Of a stretch of DNA of 64,000 nucleotides, positions 10,685 to 18,877 are shown in pieces. The notes beneath the pieces are model-generated. The model was not told where the DNA came from. It saw nothing but the letters and a program-made list of their open reading frames with translations, and searched no databases. Numbering within the stretch: the stretch's first letter is position 1; every line of letters starts with the position of its first letter. The translations under genes were made by a program, and so were the position numbers. Source of the DNA: Cryomorphaceae bacterium. GTDB taxonomy: Bacteria > Bacteroidota > Bacteroidia > Flavobacteriales_D > Crocinitomicaceae. Location: assembly GCA_027483605.1 (NCBI GenBank), contig JAIXUE010000026.1:1-64000 (forward strand). Direction: 5' to 3'.

Positions 10685-10716
10685 TTGAAATTGTCTGTCA
10701 GCAATTATTAATTTTA
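10685..10716 (+). promoter_or_regulatory. Promoter of the SDR gene, abutting its start codon
   Basis: TTG (10685-10687), a 21-base spacer and TAATTTTA (10709-10716, one mismatch to TAnnTTTG). Six bases separate the element from the ATG at 10723, so the transcript should be leaderless or nearly so. Confidence 0.6.
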
Positions 10717-10722
10717 CCCCCG

Positions 10723-11511
10723 ATGAAAACACCCAACTTTCCACTCCGCGCACTCGTTTGCGGCTCTACCCAAGGCATTGGTTTGGCCATTGCTCAGCAA
10801 CTCGCCAAAGATGGTTACTCAATAGTGCTTACTTCCAGAAGTGAAGACAAGCTTCAAAACGCTTTAACTACTTTAAAAACCGATCCCGGACAAACTCACC
10901 ACTATTTTGTTTCTGATTTTACAGACCCAGCCGGATTAAAAATTGCAATCGACAACTTTATAAAATTAAATGGCCCTGTCCATGTACTGATCAATAATAC
11001 TGGAGGGCCAAAGAGTGGTCCTATAGTAGACGCCGAAATAAGTGAGTTTCTTGCAGCTTTCAATCAGCATCTTATTTGCAATCATATTTTAATGCAGGCT
11101 GTTGTTCCCGGCATGAAAACTGCTGGTTACGGCCGCATCATTAATATCATCTCAACTTCGGTCAAACAACCACTTCCCAATTTAGGGGTTTCGAATACGA
11201 TTCGCGGCGCAGTTGCCAATTGGTCCAAAACTTTGGCCAATGAGCTCGGTGGTTTTGGCATCACGGTCAATAACGTTTTGCCCGGCGCCACCAACACCCA
11301 ACGCCTGACCGAAATTGCGAAAGTCAAAGCCGATAAAACCGGAGAAAGCATTGCTGAAATTTTAGCAGAAATGGGTCAGGAAAGCCCCATGAAGCGCATT
11401 GCCGAGCCAGAAGAAGTAGCGGCAGCAGTTGCATTTTTAGCTTCGCCTGCAGCATCTTATATCAATGGCATTAATGTGCCGGTAGATGGCGGGCGCACCA
11501 AAAGCTTGTAA
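10723..11511 (+). CDS. Atypical short-chain dehydrogenase/reductase
   Basis: A 262-residue single-domain Rossmann protein of the SDR superfamily, annotated in many genomes as 3-oxoacyl-ACP reductase-like. The N-terminal nucleotide-binding glycine motif reads CGSTQGIG (about residues 13-20), and NNTGG replaces the usual NNAG. The expected catalytic Ser is at 144-146, but the Tyr and Lys of the YxxxK dyad are replaced by Ser157 and Arg161 (GVSNTIRGAV). A C-terminal PVDGG motif is present. A branch of SDR-like proteins with a degenerate catalytic tetrad is known, so substrate and even catalysis are uncertain. The gene is monocistronic; its stop codon directly abuts that of the convergent gene at 11512. 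Confidence 0.85.
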   Translation: MKTPNFPLRALVCGSTQGIGLAIAQQLAKDGYSIVLTSRSEDKLQNALTTLKTDPGQTHHYFVSDFTDPAGLKIAIDNFIKLNGPVHVLINNTGGPKSGPIVDAEISEFLAAFNQHLICNHILMQAVVPGMKTAGYGRIINIISTSVKQPLPNLGVSNTIRGAVANWSKTLANELGGFGITVNNVLPGATNTQRLTEIAKVKADKTGESIAEILAEMGQESPMKRIAEPEEVAAAVAFLASPAASYINGINVPVDGGRTKSL

Positions 11512-11832
11512 TTATTTGTTTTTCTTGGCCAAAAAAGATCGGTAAGCCAATAAGATCGGAAATCCCAAGACCAAGCTACAAGCCAGCATATAGCCGCGCT
11601 TGGTCAAATAAAAATCTACAACACCTTCCATTTCTGATTCTTGGTAGCCTAAACCGACAAAATAAGCCAGGCTTAAAGGTGCTTCGAGGATGTATTTTTT
11701 TCCGTTGTGCGCATAGACAATCTCTCCTTCGAATAAATTAGGGCTGAGCAAGATGAGCGTGCCGCCAATCAGTATAAAACTGAAAGCAAAAACAAACCAA
11801 GGTTTGCGCAATAATGATTTGAAGGTATCCAT
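11512..11832 (-). CDS. Small membrane protein with two transmembrane segments
   Basis: A 106-residue protein that I do not recognise. It has one hydrophobic segment near residues 13-30, a middle loop of about 50 residues with a short beta-like stretch (YAHNGKKYILEAP), and a second segment near 82-98, ending in a Lys-rich tail (AKKNK). This suggests both ends face the cytoplasm with the loop outside. It is tail to tail with the SDR gene with zero bases between the stops. A perfect -7 element (TAACTTTG) ends five bases before the ATG, which supports this start and the reality of the gene. Confidence 0.7.
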   Translation of the reverse strand: MDTFKSLLRKPWFVFAFSFILIGGTLILLSPNLFEGEIVYAHNGKKYILEAPLSLAYFVGLGYQESEMEGVVDFYLTKRGYMLACSLVLGFPILLAYRSFLAKKNK

Positions 11833-11837
11833 GGCCC

Positions 11838-11845
11838 CAAAGTTA
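11838..11845 (-). promoter_or_regulatory. -7 element TAACTTTG, leaderless type
   Basis: A perfect TAnnTTTG match on the minus strand, five bases upstream of the ATG at 11832. No clear TTG is found at the -33 distance. Confidence 0.6.
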
Positions 11846-11876
11846 GGCCAAATCTGTCTAATTTCGTAGCGCTCTT

Positions 11877-12983
11877 ATGAAACGCATTGCCTATTTATGT
11901 TTATCTGACGGCTGGGGAGGTTTGGAAATGAACCAACTTCGCAATGCCCAACAAATGCAACATCGCGGACACTCCATACTGCTCATTGCGAATAAAGAGA
12001 GTCCGATCGCTACAGCAGCTGCACAAGCCAACTTACCTTTATATATAGTAGCACAAAAACCCAAATACTACCAATGGCGCTTTGCAATGAAATTGGCAAG
12101 ACACCTCATAAAGAATGGCTTTGAACACCTATTCTTCAGAAACAACCGAGAATTGAGCATTGCCGCGTCGGTGCGTTTTTTTTCTTTTGGAAAAGTGCGC
12201 GTACATTACTTTATGGAAATGGCGCTCGGCGGAAAGAAAACCCAGTTTTTTAGAACGCTGCGCTACCGCTTGATCGACTCTTGGATTTGCCCGCTACCCT
12301 ATCTTCAATTGCAAGTTTGGAAGCAAACCAAAGTTTCCAAAAGAAAGGTGAAAGAAATTCCATCAGGACTTATATTCCAGTCAGCTTACCCTTTGCCCAA
12401 AGAAGCCGCCCGGATCAAACTCGATTGGCCTGTTGAAATGAAACTCATTCTTGTAGTGGGAAGAATTGACCCAAAAAAACAACAAGCGTTTGTATGGGAA
12501 AGCTTCAGTCAACGGACTTCTCCTAACGAAATGTTGATTTTTGTAGGCGCCCCTACACCCGATCAAGACAACAGCTATCACCTTAACCTACTACAAAGCA
12601 TCAAAGGTCATCCAAAACACAACCAAGTCCTGTGGGCTGGATTTCAAAATGATATCGCACTCATTTATAGTGCTGCCGACGCCGTGATCATGGCTGCTGA
12701 TCAGGAGACCGTCGGAATGGTCACCATTGAGGCACTAAAGTTTGCTTGCCCGGTGGTTGGTGCCAACAATGGCGGAACAAAGGAACTCATCGAAACCTAC
12801 GGTGGCGGTCTTTGCTTTCGGTCCTTGGATCAAAATGACCTGAATTTGAAACTCGATAAGGTACTCAGCGGGCAAACCCCTCCAATATTTCAAGCAGCAT
12901 TTGAACAACATTTTGACTTCGGGCGCGTTTGTGCGCAAGTAGAAACCGAAGTCTTGGGCTTAAAAGCACCAATTTTTCAGTAA
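11877..12983 (+). CDS. Family 4 glycosyltransferase (GT-B fold)
   Basis: A 368-residue cytoplasmic or membrane-peripheral glycosyltransferase likely transferring a sugar from a nucleotide donor to a surface glycan precursor. It has the N-terminal GT4 loop (GWGGLEMNQLRNA, residues 12-24), the start of the C-terminal Rossmann domain (VVGRIDPKKQ, near 200) and the E-x7-E donor-binding motif with Glu277 and Glu285 (ETVGMVTIEAL), followed by the G-rich GANNGGTKELI stretch. Acceptor and donor cannot be read from the sequence. It lies nine bases before a histidine kinase gene. A near-consensus -7 element (TAATTTCG, 11859-11866) precedes the ATG by ten bases. Confidence 0.85.
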   Translation: MKRIAYLCLSDGWGGLEMNQLRNAQQMQHRGHSILLIANKESPIATAAAQANLPLYIVAQKPKYYQWRFAMKLARHLIKNGFEHLFFRNNRELSIAASVRFFSFGKVRVHYFMEMALGGKKTQFFRTLRYRLIDSWICPLPYLQLQVWKQTKVSKRKVKEIPSGLIFQSAYPLPKEAARIKLDWPVEMKLILVVGRIDPKKQQAFVWESFSQRTSPNEMLIFVGAPTPDQDNSYHLNLLQSIKGHPKHNQVLWAGFQNDIALIYSAADAVIMAADQETVGMVTIEALKFACPVVGANNGGTKELIETYGGGLCFRSLDQNDLNLKLDKVLSGQTPPIFQAAFEQHFDFGRVCAQVETEVLGLKAPIFQ

Positions 12984-12992
12984 ATTCGTTCA

Positions 12993-14522
12993 ATGGATTT
13001 GTACGCCTCCAAACAACGCTGGAAACTTTTGTTGGTCATTTTGGCTTTGGCCATTGTGGGTGGCTCGTTGTTTTATTCTAATCAAAGCATCCGCAAAATA
13101 GGCAAGCGCGAACGCAGCAAAGCCCAACAATGGGCGCTGGCCCTGCGCAAAAAAGCAGAGCTCGTGGAGCTGAGCAGCCAGATATTTGCCGCACTACAAG
13201 AAAAGGAAAGAGAAAAAATTGAACTCGTGGTGCGCGCCAACCGCACACTCCTCGATGCATCAGACCTCAGTATGAGCCAAGATGTCGACTTTGCACTCGA
13301 CATTATTGAGGCCAACAAAGACATCCCTTTTATCTTGTTGAATGACGACGGTAGTATTTCACAATCCAGGAATTTAGGCCCAGCAGGAGCCGCTTCGTTG
13401 ATGGATCATCAATTCTATGCTGATTCCATAAAACAACTAGCAAAATCTTGGATTGCAGCCAAGCGCTTTTATCAAATCCAAGTATTTGAAGACATGTACA
13501 TGACACTTTGCCATGGTTATTCAAAAGAATTAGAACGCTTACAAGCGCACTCAGACTCCCTGATTCGCTCTTTTAACGCAGACCTCACCGATCAAAAAAG
13601 CTTGGTGCCGGTGTTGTTATACGACCCTGCAACGAAAGTGGTTGTGGCGAGCAATTTCTCCAAAAAAGAACTCGCTCCATCAAAAATCAAGTCTACCATA
13701 CATGAGTTGTCTAAAAAATATCAACCAATCGAACTGAGTATCAATGGCGGAACCAAATTGCTGTATTTAAAAGATAGTGACGAGGTCCAGCAATTATTTT
13801 GGCTTCCGTATCTGCAATTCGGTATTTTAGGCCTCATTGTACTGATTGGCTATTTATTGTTTTCGATGTACCGTAAGGCGGAACAAAACCAAGTTTGGGC
13901 CGGAATGGCCAAAGAAACAGCTCATCAGCTCGGCACGCCACTTTCTTCGATGATGGCTTGGGTAGCTTATCTGGAACAGCAAGACATCGACCCGATGATT
14001 GCCCAAGAAATGCACAAAGACCTCGAGCGCCTTGAAAAAATTACTGACCGTTTTTCCAAAATTGGTTCAGGTGCCAAATTAGTAGAAGGCGACTTAGCCG
14101 AAACCATTGAAAACAACCTCAACTACCTCAAGGCGCGTTTGTCTCAAAAAGTAGTGATGCAGTTTGAACTAGATGGCGAAAGACCACTAATTGTGCTGCA
14201 CAACGCCTCACTAATTGAATGGGTCGTTGAAAACATTTGCAAAAACGCCGTAGACGCTATGGAAGGCATCGGCACCTTGCACATCCATATTCAAGAAGTT
14301 GCCGAATGGGTACATATCGACATCTCCGACACGGGTAAAGGCCTGAACCCAAAGCAATTCAAAACCATTTTTGAACCTGGTTATTCTACCAAAAAACGCG
14401 GGTGGGGCTTAGGGCTCACGCTGGTCAAGCGCATTGTTGAAGAATACCACAAGGGCAAAGTTTTTGTCTTGCAGTCTGAGCCTGAAAAAGGCACCACTTT
14501 TCGGATCAGCATCCCGCACTAA
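12993..14522 (+). CDS. Membrane sensor histidine kinase (orphan)
   Basis: A 509-residue kinase: a transmembrane segment near residues 13-30, an extracytoplasmic sensor region of about 240 residues that is helical and Lys/Glu-rich, a second membrane segment near 272-293, then a phosphoacceptor helix and an ATPase domain. The phosphoacceptor is His311 in the unusual H-box AHQLGTPLSS. The ATPase domain shows the N-box (ENICKNAVDAME), G1 (DISDTGKGL) and G2 (GWGLGLTLVKRI). No response regulator is adjacent, so the partner must be encoded elsewhere. TAAATTCG (12981-12988, one mismatch) ends four bases before the ATG, which fits the leaderless pattern of this window. Confidence 0.9.
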   Translation: MDLYASKQRWKLLLVILALAIVGGSLFYSNQSIRKIGKRERSKAQQWALALRKKAELVELSSQIFAALQEKEREKIELVVRANRTLLDASDLSMSQDVDFALDIIEANKDIPFILLNDDGSISQSRNLGPAGAASLMDHQFYADSIKQLAKSWIAAKRFYQIQVFEDMYMTLCHGYSKELERLQAHSDSLIRSFNADLTDQKSLVPVLLYDPATKVVVASNFSKKELAPSKIKSTIHELSKKYQPIELSINGGTKLLYLKDSDEVQQLFWLPYLQFGILGLIVLIGYLLFSMYRKAEQNQVWAGMAKETAHQLGTPLSSMMAWVAYLEQQDIDPMIAQEMHKDLERLEKITDRFSKIGSGAKLVEGDLAETIENNLNYLKARLSQKVVMQFELDGERPLIVLHNASLIEWVVENICKNAVDAMEGIGTLHIHIQEVAEWVHIDISDTGKGLNPKQFKTIFEPGYSTKKRGWGLGLTLVKRIVEEYHKGKVFVLQSEPEKGTTFRISIPH

Positions 14523-14572
14523 ACCTGCTCACTACATTATTCTGACTATCTTTAACGCATTAAATTCATTTT

Positions 14573-15349
14573 ATGGACGCGCTCATTCTTACTGAAATCC
14601 GCAATCAAATTGCATTTTTAACCATCAACCGGCCCCAACAACTCAATGCTCTTAATAAAGATACCATTGAGGCCCTCCACAACGCACTTGCTGCTGCCGA
14701 TACAGACCCAGCAGTTGGAGTCATCGTCTTGACGGGTAGTGGCGAAAAAGCATTTGTTGCCGGTGCCGACATCAAAGAATTTGCTGATTTTAATATTGCA
14801 CAAGGCGGAGAACTTGCATTGCGAGGCCAACAAACACTATTTGATTTCATCGAAAACCTCAGCACGCCAGTGATTGCAGCAGTGAACGGTTTTGCGCTTG
14901 GCGGAGGCTTAGAACTCGCCATGGCCGCTCATATACGCATTGCCTCTAGCAACGCCAGAATGGGCTTGCCCGAAACCTCACTTGGCGTGATCCCCGGTTA
15001 TGGTGGCACACAGCGCTTGGCGCAGCTCATCGGACGAGGAAAAGCCAACGAAATCATCTTTACTGCTGGTATGCTCAAGGCAGATGAAGCGCTGCAATGG
15101 GGCTTGGTCAATGCGGTAGTAGAGCAAGCAGAATTACTCGCTACGTGCGAAGCCATGGCCCAAAAAATGTTGGCCAACTCTCCAATGGCGATTGCCGCGG
15201 CTATTCGTTGCGTCAATGCAGGTTTTGCCGAGGGCGTAAATGGTTTTGAAGTCGAAATTGAAGAATTTGGCAAATGTTTTGGAACTGCTGACTTTAAAGA
15301 AGGTACGAGCGCATTTTTAGAAAAACGCAAGCCGAACTTCAGAGCTTAA
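14573..15349 (+). CDS. Enoyl-CoA hydratase/isomerase family protein
   Basis: A 258-residue crotonase, the usual length for a monofunctional enoyl-CoA hydratase of fatty acid beta-oxidation (hydration of trans-2-enoyl-CoA). The oxyanion-hole region AFVAGADIKEF and the GFALGGGLELA motif are present. The two catalytic glutamates are at Glu114 (GGGLELA) and Glu134 (GLPETSLGVIPG), 20 residues apart as in well-studied hydratases. This argues for a real hydratase and against a catalytically different crotonase. The next gene starts three bases after the stop, so the two are probably cotranscribed. Confidence 0.9.
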   Translation: MDALILTEIRNQIAFLTINRPQQLNALNKDTIEALHNALAAADTDPAVGVIVLTGSGEKAFVAGADIKEFADFNIAQGGELALRGQQTLFDFIENLSTPVIAAVNGFALGGGLELAMAAHIRIASSNARMGLPETSLGVIPGYGGTQRLAQLIGRGKANEIIFTAGMLKADEALQWGLVNAVVEQAELLATCEAMAQKMLANSPMAIAAAIRCVNAGFAEGVNGFEVEIEEFGKCFGTADFKEGTSAFLEKRKPNFRA

Positions 15350-15352
15350 ATA

Positions 15353-16807
15353 ATGAGCAACCCCATTCGCAAATTAGTTGGCCAAACAGCCATTTACGGC
15401 TTGCCCTCTATTTTAGGGCGCTTGCTCAACTATTTGCTAGTGCCGCTCCACACCTACTACTTTGCTCAAACTTCAGATTACGGCGTTATTTCAGAACTCT
15501 ATGCATGGGTTGCCTTTCTGATTGTTTTGCTCACCTTTGGCATGGAAACCGCTTTCTTTCGCTTTTTGCAAAATGAAGCCGACAAAGACAAGGCCTACGG
15601 GGCCGCTTTTTGGTCAGTAGTGAGCATCAACGCCCTTTTTTACTTAGTACTGCTGTACTTCAACAATGATATCGCCAACGCTTTGCTTTTTGAAGGACAC
15701 AACGAATACGTTGTACTGCTCGGAACTATAGTGATGATCGACGCCATTACCGCCTTGCCCCTTGCGCGCCTGCGGGCAGAAGAAAAGGCACTGCGTTTTG
15801 CCACTATCCAAATGACGAGCATTGCGCTCAACATTGCGCTCAACGTCATTGCAATGGTCTTCTTTTTCAGTGCTGAACGTCCTGAAGAAGGCGTGCTGTT
15901 TATCTTATTAGCCAACCTGATCTCTTCTTTAGCCAAGCCGCTTTTGCTCTACGACAGCATTTTCAAAGTCCTATTCATAAAAGACTGGAGCCTTTACAAG
16001 CGCATGTGGCGCTACGCAATCCCGCTTGTTATTGCTGGTTTTGCTGGTATCATCAACGAAACTTTTGACCGTATTTTACTCAAGCATTTGCTCTATGATC
16101 CTGCTGTGCCTGGCTCTTTGAGCTATGCCGAATCACAAGTCGGTATTTACAGCGCTTGTTACAAACTTGCCATGCTCGTCACCATCATTTTACAGGCCTA
16201 CAGATATGCTGCAGAGCCCTTCTTTTTCAAGCAAATGCAAAACCAAGACCGCAACACCGTTTATGTGCGGATCATGAGTGTATTTGTGGCGCTGGTTTGT
16301 GCTGTTTTTTTATTGGTGAGCCTCAATTTGGATATTTTCAAGCATTTCATTCAAAAAGAAGCCTATTGGGAGGGCCTGAAAGTTGTACCGATCTTACTGA
16401 TGGCCAATGTGTTCTTAGGGATTTATTACAACCAAAGTATTTGGTATAAGCTCAGCGGCAAGACCCAATACGGTGCGTACATCACCATTGTTGGGGCACT
16501 ACTTACCATTGCTATCAACGTGTATTACATCCCACAATATCAATACATGGCCAGTGCTTGGGCCACACTCATCGTCTACGCGACCCAAATGCTGCTTTCC
16601 TATTGGCTCGGACAGCGCCATTTTCCAATTCCTTACAACCTCAAGAAATTCTTTTTGTATTTAGGCCTGAGCTTGGCCCTGTTTTGGATCGGACAACAAA
16701 TTAATTTCTCCAAAGCCATCATTAACCATTTCTTGCACAACCTCTTGGTACTTTCTTTTGTGGGCTTTGCTTTCGTCTTAGAAAAATCCAACCTCAAAAG
16801 GCAGTAA
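15353..16807 (+). CDS. Polysaccharide/lipid-linked oligosaccharide flippase (MATE/PST type)
   Basis: A 484-residue integral membrane protein with about 12 to 14 hydrophobic segments and the N-terminal signature of the polysaccharide transporter family (GQTAIYGLPSILGRLLNYLL, residues 9-28). Such proteins move lipid-linked glycans across the inner membrane for O-antigen, capsule or related polymers. It is encoded three bases after the enoyl-CoA hydratase gene; a glycosyltransferase lies three genes upstream, but there is no full glycan cluster, so the substrate is not known. Confidence 0.85.
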   Translation: MSNPIRKLVGQTAIYGLPSILGRLLNYLLVPLHTYYFAQTSDYGVISELYAWVAFLIVLLTFGMETAFFRFLQNEADKDKAYGAAFWSVVSINALFYLVLLYFNNDIANALLFEGHNEYVVLLGTIVMIDAITALPLARLRAEEKALRFATIQMTSIALNIALNVIAMVFFFSAERPEEGVLFILLANLISSLAKPLLLYDSIFKVLFIKDWSLYKRMWRYAIPLVIAGFAGIINETFDRILLKHLLYDPAVPGSLSYAESQVGIYSACYKLAMLVTIILQAYRYAAEPFFFKQMQNQDRNTVYVRIMSVFVALVCAVFLLVSLNLDIFKHFIQKEAYWEGLKVVPILLMANVFLGIYYNQSIWYKLSGKTQYGAYITIVGALLTIAINVYYIPQYQYMASAWATLIVYATQMLLSYWLGQRHFPIPYNLKKFFLYLGLSLALFWIGQQINFSKAIINHFLHNLLVLSFVGFAFVLEKSNLKRQ

Positions 16808-16863
16808 CCGATACTAATTGAACATTTTCTGCGTTAGGGTGTTTATTTAGCTACCGAAACGCT

Positions 16864-16871
16864 TAACTTTG
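16864..16871 (+). promoter_or_regulatory. -7 element TAACTTTG of dxs, leaderless type
   Basis: A perfect TAnnTTTG match five bases before the ATG at 16877. The spacing predicts transcription starting at or within about two bases of the start codon. Confidence 0.65.
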
Positions 16872-16876
16872 TTCAT

Positions 16877-18835
16877 ATGTCAAATCACCCGTACAAGCCC
16901 GGCCCTTTCCTTTCCCAAATTACTGTTCCGAGCGACCTACGCACGAATTTTACAGAAGAACAACTCCCACAAGTTGCCCAAGAACTCCGTCAATACATCG
17001 TCGATGTCATTTCAGAAATCGGCAACTCACACTTTGGCGCATCGCTAGGTGTAGTGGAGCTTACGGTTGCTTTACACTACGCATTCAATACGCCTGAAGA
17101 CCAGCTCGTGTGGGACGTCGGACACCAAGCATATGGTCACAAAATTTTGACCGGCCGCCGCGAAAAATTCCACACCAATCGCCTCAAAGGTGGTATTTCT
17201 GGCTTCCCCAAACGCTCAGAAAGCGAATACGACACTTTCGGAGTTGGACACTCCTCTACTTCTATTTCAGCCGCTCTAGGAATGGCCGTTGCCAACCAAT
17301 ACAAAGGTGAAACCCAGCGCCAACACATTGCTGTTATTGGCGATGGCGCCATGACCGCAGGTTTGGCTTTTGAAGGGCTCAACCACGCTGGCTTTGAAAA
17401 AGATGCCAATCTTTTGGTGATCCTCAACGACAACTGTATGTCTATTGACCCTAACGTTGGCGCGCTTAAAGAATACCTCACCGACATCACCACTTCGCAT
17501 ACCTACAACAAGGTCAAAGACGAAGTCTGGAAACTCCTCGGAAAAGTCTCCAAATTTGGTCCTGATGCCCAAACCATCGCCTCCAAAGTTTCACATGCCC
17601 TAAAGGGTACGCTTTTGAAGCAATCCAACCTATTTGAAGCCTTTAACTTCCGCTATTTTGGCCCTGTAGACGGCCACGACGTCATTGGGCTCGCCAAAGT
17701 AATGGCCGACCTCAAAGACATCCCAGGTCCGAAAATTTTACATTGTATCACACGCAAAGGCGCTGGTTACAAATTCTCTGAAGAGGGCAACCCAACTAAA
17801 TGGCATGCGCCAGGGGTGTTCAACAAAGAAACTGGCGAAATCGTCAAGATTGTTCCTAAATCTCCAGAACCGCCTAAATACCAAGACGTATTTGGCCACA
17901 GCATTGTAGAGCTCGCAGAAAAGAACGATAAAATCATGGGTGTAACACCCGCGATGCCTTCTGGCTGCTCGCTCAATATCATGATGCAAGCCATGCCCAA
18001 GCGCGCTTTCGATGTCGGCATCGCCGAACAACATGCCGTTACATTCAGCGCTGGCCTTGCCACACAAGGAATGGTGCCGTTTTGCAACATCTATTCTTCC
18101 TTCATGCAACGTGCTTTTGACCAAGTCTTGCACGATGTCGCGATCCAAAACCTCAATGTCGTTTTCTGCCTAGACCGCGGTGGTTTGGTAGGTGCCGACG
18201 GCGCAACCCATCACGGCGCTTATGACCTCGCTTACATGCGCATGATCCCGAACATGGTGGTGGCCGCGCCAATGAACGAAGAAGAACTGCGCAACCTCAT
18301 GTACACCGCTCAGTTACCCAATCAAGGCCCCTTCTCCATACGCTACCCCCGCGGAAACGGCGTCATGACCGAATGGAAAACTCCATTTAAAGAAATCAAG
18401 ATTGGCGAAGGCCGCAAAGTAACCGCTGGCGAAGACATCGCAATTTTATCCATCGGCCATCCTGGTAATTTTGCCCAAAAAGCCATCGAGACACTCAAGG
18501 GTGCTGGTGTATCCATTGCCCACTACGACATGCGTTTCGTCAAGCCACTTGACACCCTCCTCTTGCACGAGATATTCAGCAAGTTCAAGAAAGTCATTAC
18601 CGTAGAAGATGGCTGCCTCATGGGTGGTTTTGGCTCTGCAGTACTCGAATTCATGGTCGATCAAAAATACCAAGCAGAGGTTGTTCGCCTCGGTATTCCA
18701 GACGAATACATTCACCACGGAACCCAAGAAGAACTCTGGGCCGACTGCGGTTTTGATGCAGCCTCAATTATCCGAACCATTTCCAGCATTTTCAAACTCG
18801 ACCAAGAAAAAATTACGCAGCAACACGTCGGTTAA
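16877..18835 (+). CDS. dxs: 1-deoxy-D-xylulose-5-phosphate synthase
   Basis: This enzyme joins pyruvate and glyceraldehyde 3-phosphate with thiamine diphosphate to give DXP, the first step of the MEP isoprenoid pathway. The 652 residues are close to the family length. Visible motifs: DVGHQAYGHKILTGR near residue 78, the thiamine diphosphate motif GDGAMTAG near 155 with LNDN about 30 residues later, FRYFGPVDGHD near 258, the transketolase central motif with AEQHAVTFSAGLA near 382, and DRGGLVGADGATHHGAYD near 435. It follows a 69-base gap with its own promoter. The uppS gene, which uses the product pathway, lies elsewhere in the window at 52.4-53.2 kb. Confidence 0.97.
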   Translation: MSNHPYKPGPFLSQITVPSDLRTNFTEEQLPQVAQELRQYIVDVISEIGNSHFGASLGVVELTVALHYAFNTPEDQLVWDVGHQAYGHKILTGRREKFHTNRLKGGISGFPKRSESEYDTFGVGHSSTSISAALGMAVANQYKGETQRQHIAVIGDGAMTAGLAFEGLNHAGFEKDANLLVILNDNCMSIDPNVGALKEYLTDITTSHTYNKVKDEVWKLLGKVSKFGPDAQTIASKVSHALKGTLLKQSNLFEAFNFRYFGPVDGHDVIGLAKVMADLKDIPGPKILHCITRKGAGYKFSEEGNPTKWHAPGVFNKETGEIVKIVPKSPEPPKYQDVFGHSIVELAEKNDKIMGVTPAMPSGCSLNIMMQAMPKRAFDVGIAEQHAVTFSAGLATQGMVPFCNIYSSFMQRAFDQVLHDVAIQNLNVVFCLDRGGLVGADGATHHGAYDLAYMRMIPNMVVAAPMNEEELRNLMYTAQLPNQGPFSIRYPRGNGVMTEWKTPFKEIKIGEGRKVTAGEDIAILSIGHPGNFAQKAIETLKGAGVSIAHYDMRFVKPLDTLLLHEIFSKFKKVITVEDGCLMGGFGSAVLEFMVDQKYQAEVVRLGIPDEYIHHGTQEELWADCGFDAASIIRTISSIFKLDQEKITQQHVG

Positions 18836-18842
18836 AACCAAA

Positions 18843-18863
18843 TTATTGTAATTTGGACCAAAA
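18843..18863 (+). promoter_or_regulatory. Half-site of the glucan-locus palindrome upstream of the MFS gene
   Basis: TTATTGTA (18843-18850) is identical to the left half of the palindrome at 21015, and its spacer ATTTG equals that of the site at 21165, but the right half (GACCAAAA) does not match. It lies 14 bases before the transporter start. I infer a weak or half operator for the Nudix regulator. Confidence 0.4.
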
Positions 18864-18877
18864 CTTTATCGACTACC

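Noticed and set aside
17137-18148. Long open frames opposite to dxs
   Set aside because: They are antisense to a clearly conserved gene and have no family features or start signals; such frames arise from the codon bias of the real gene.
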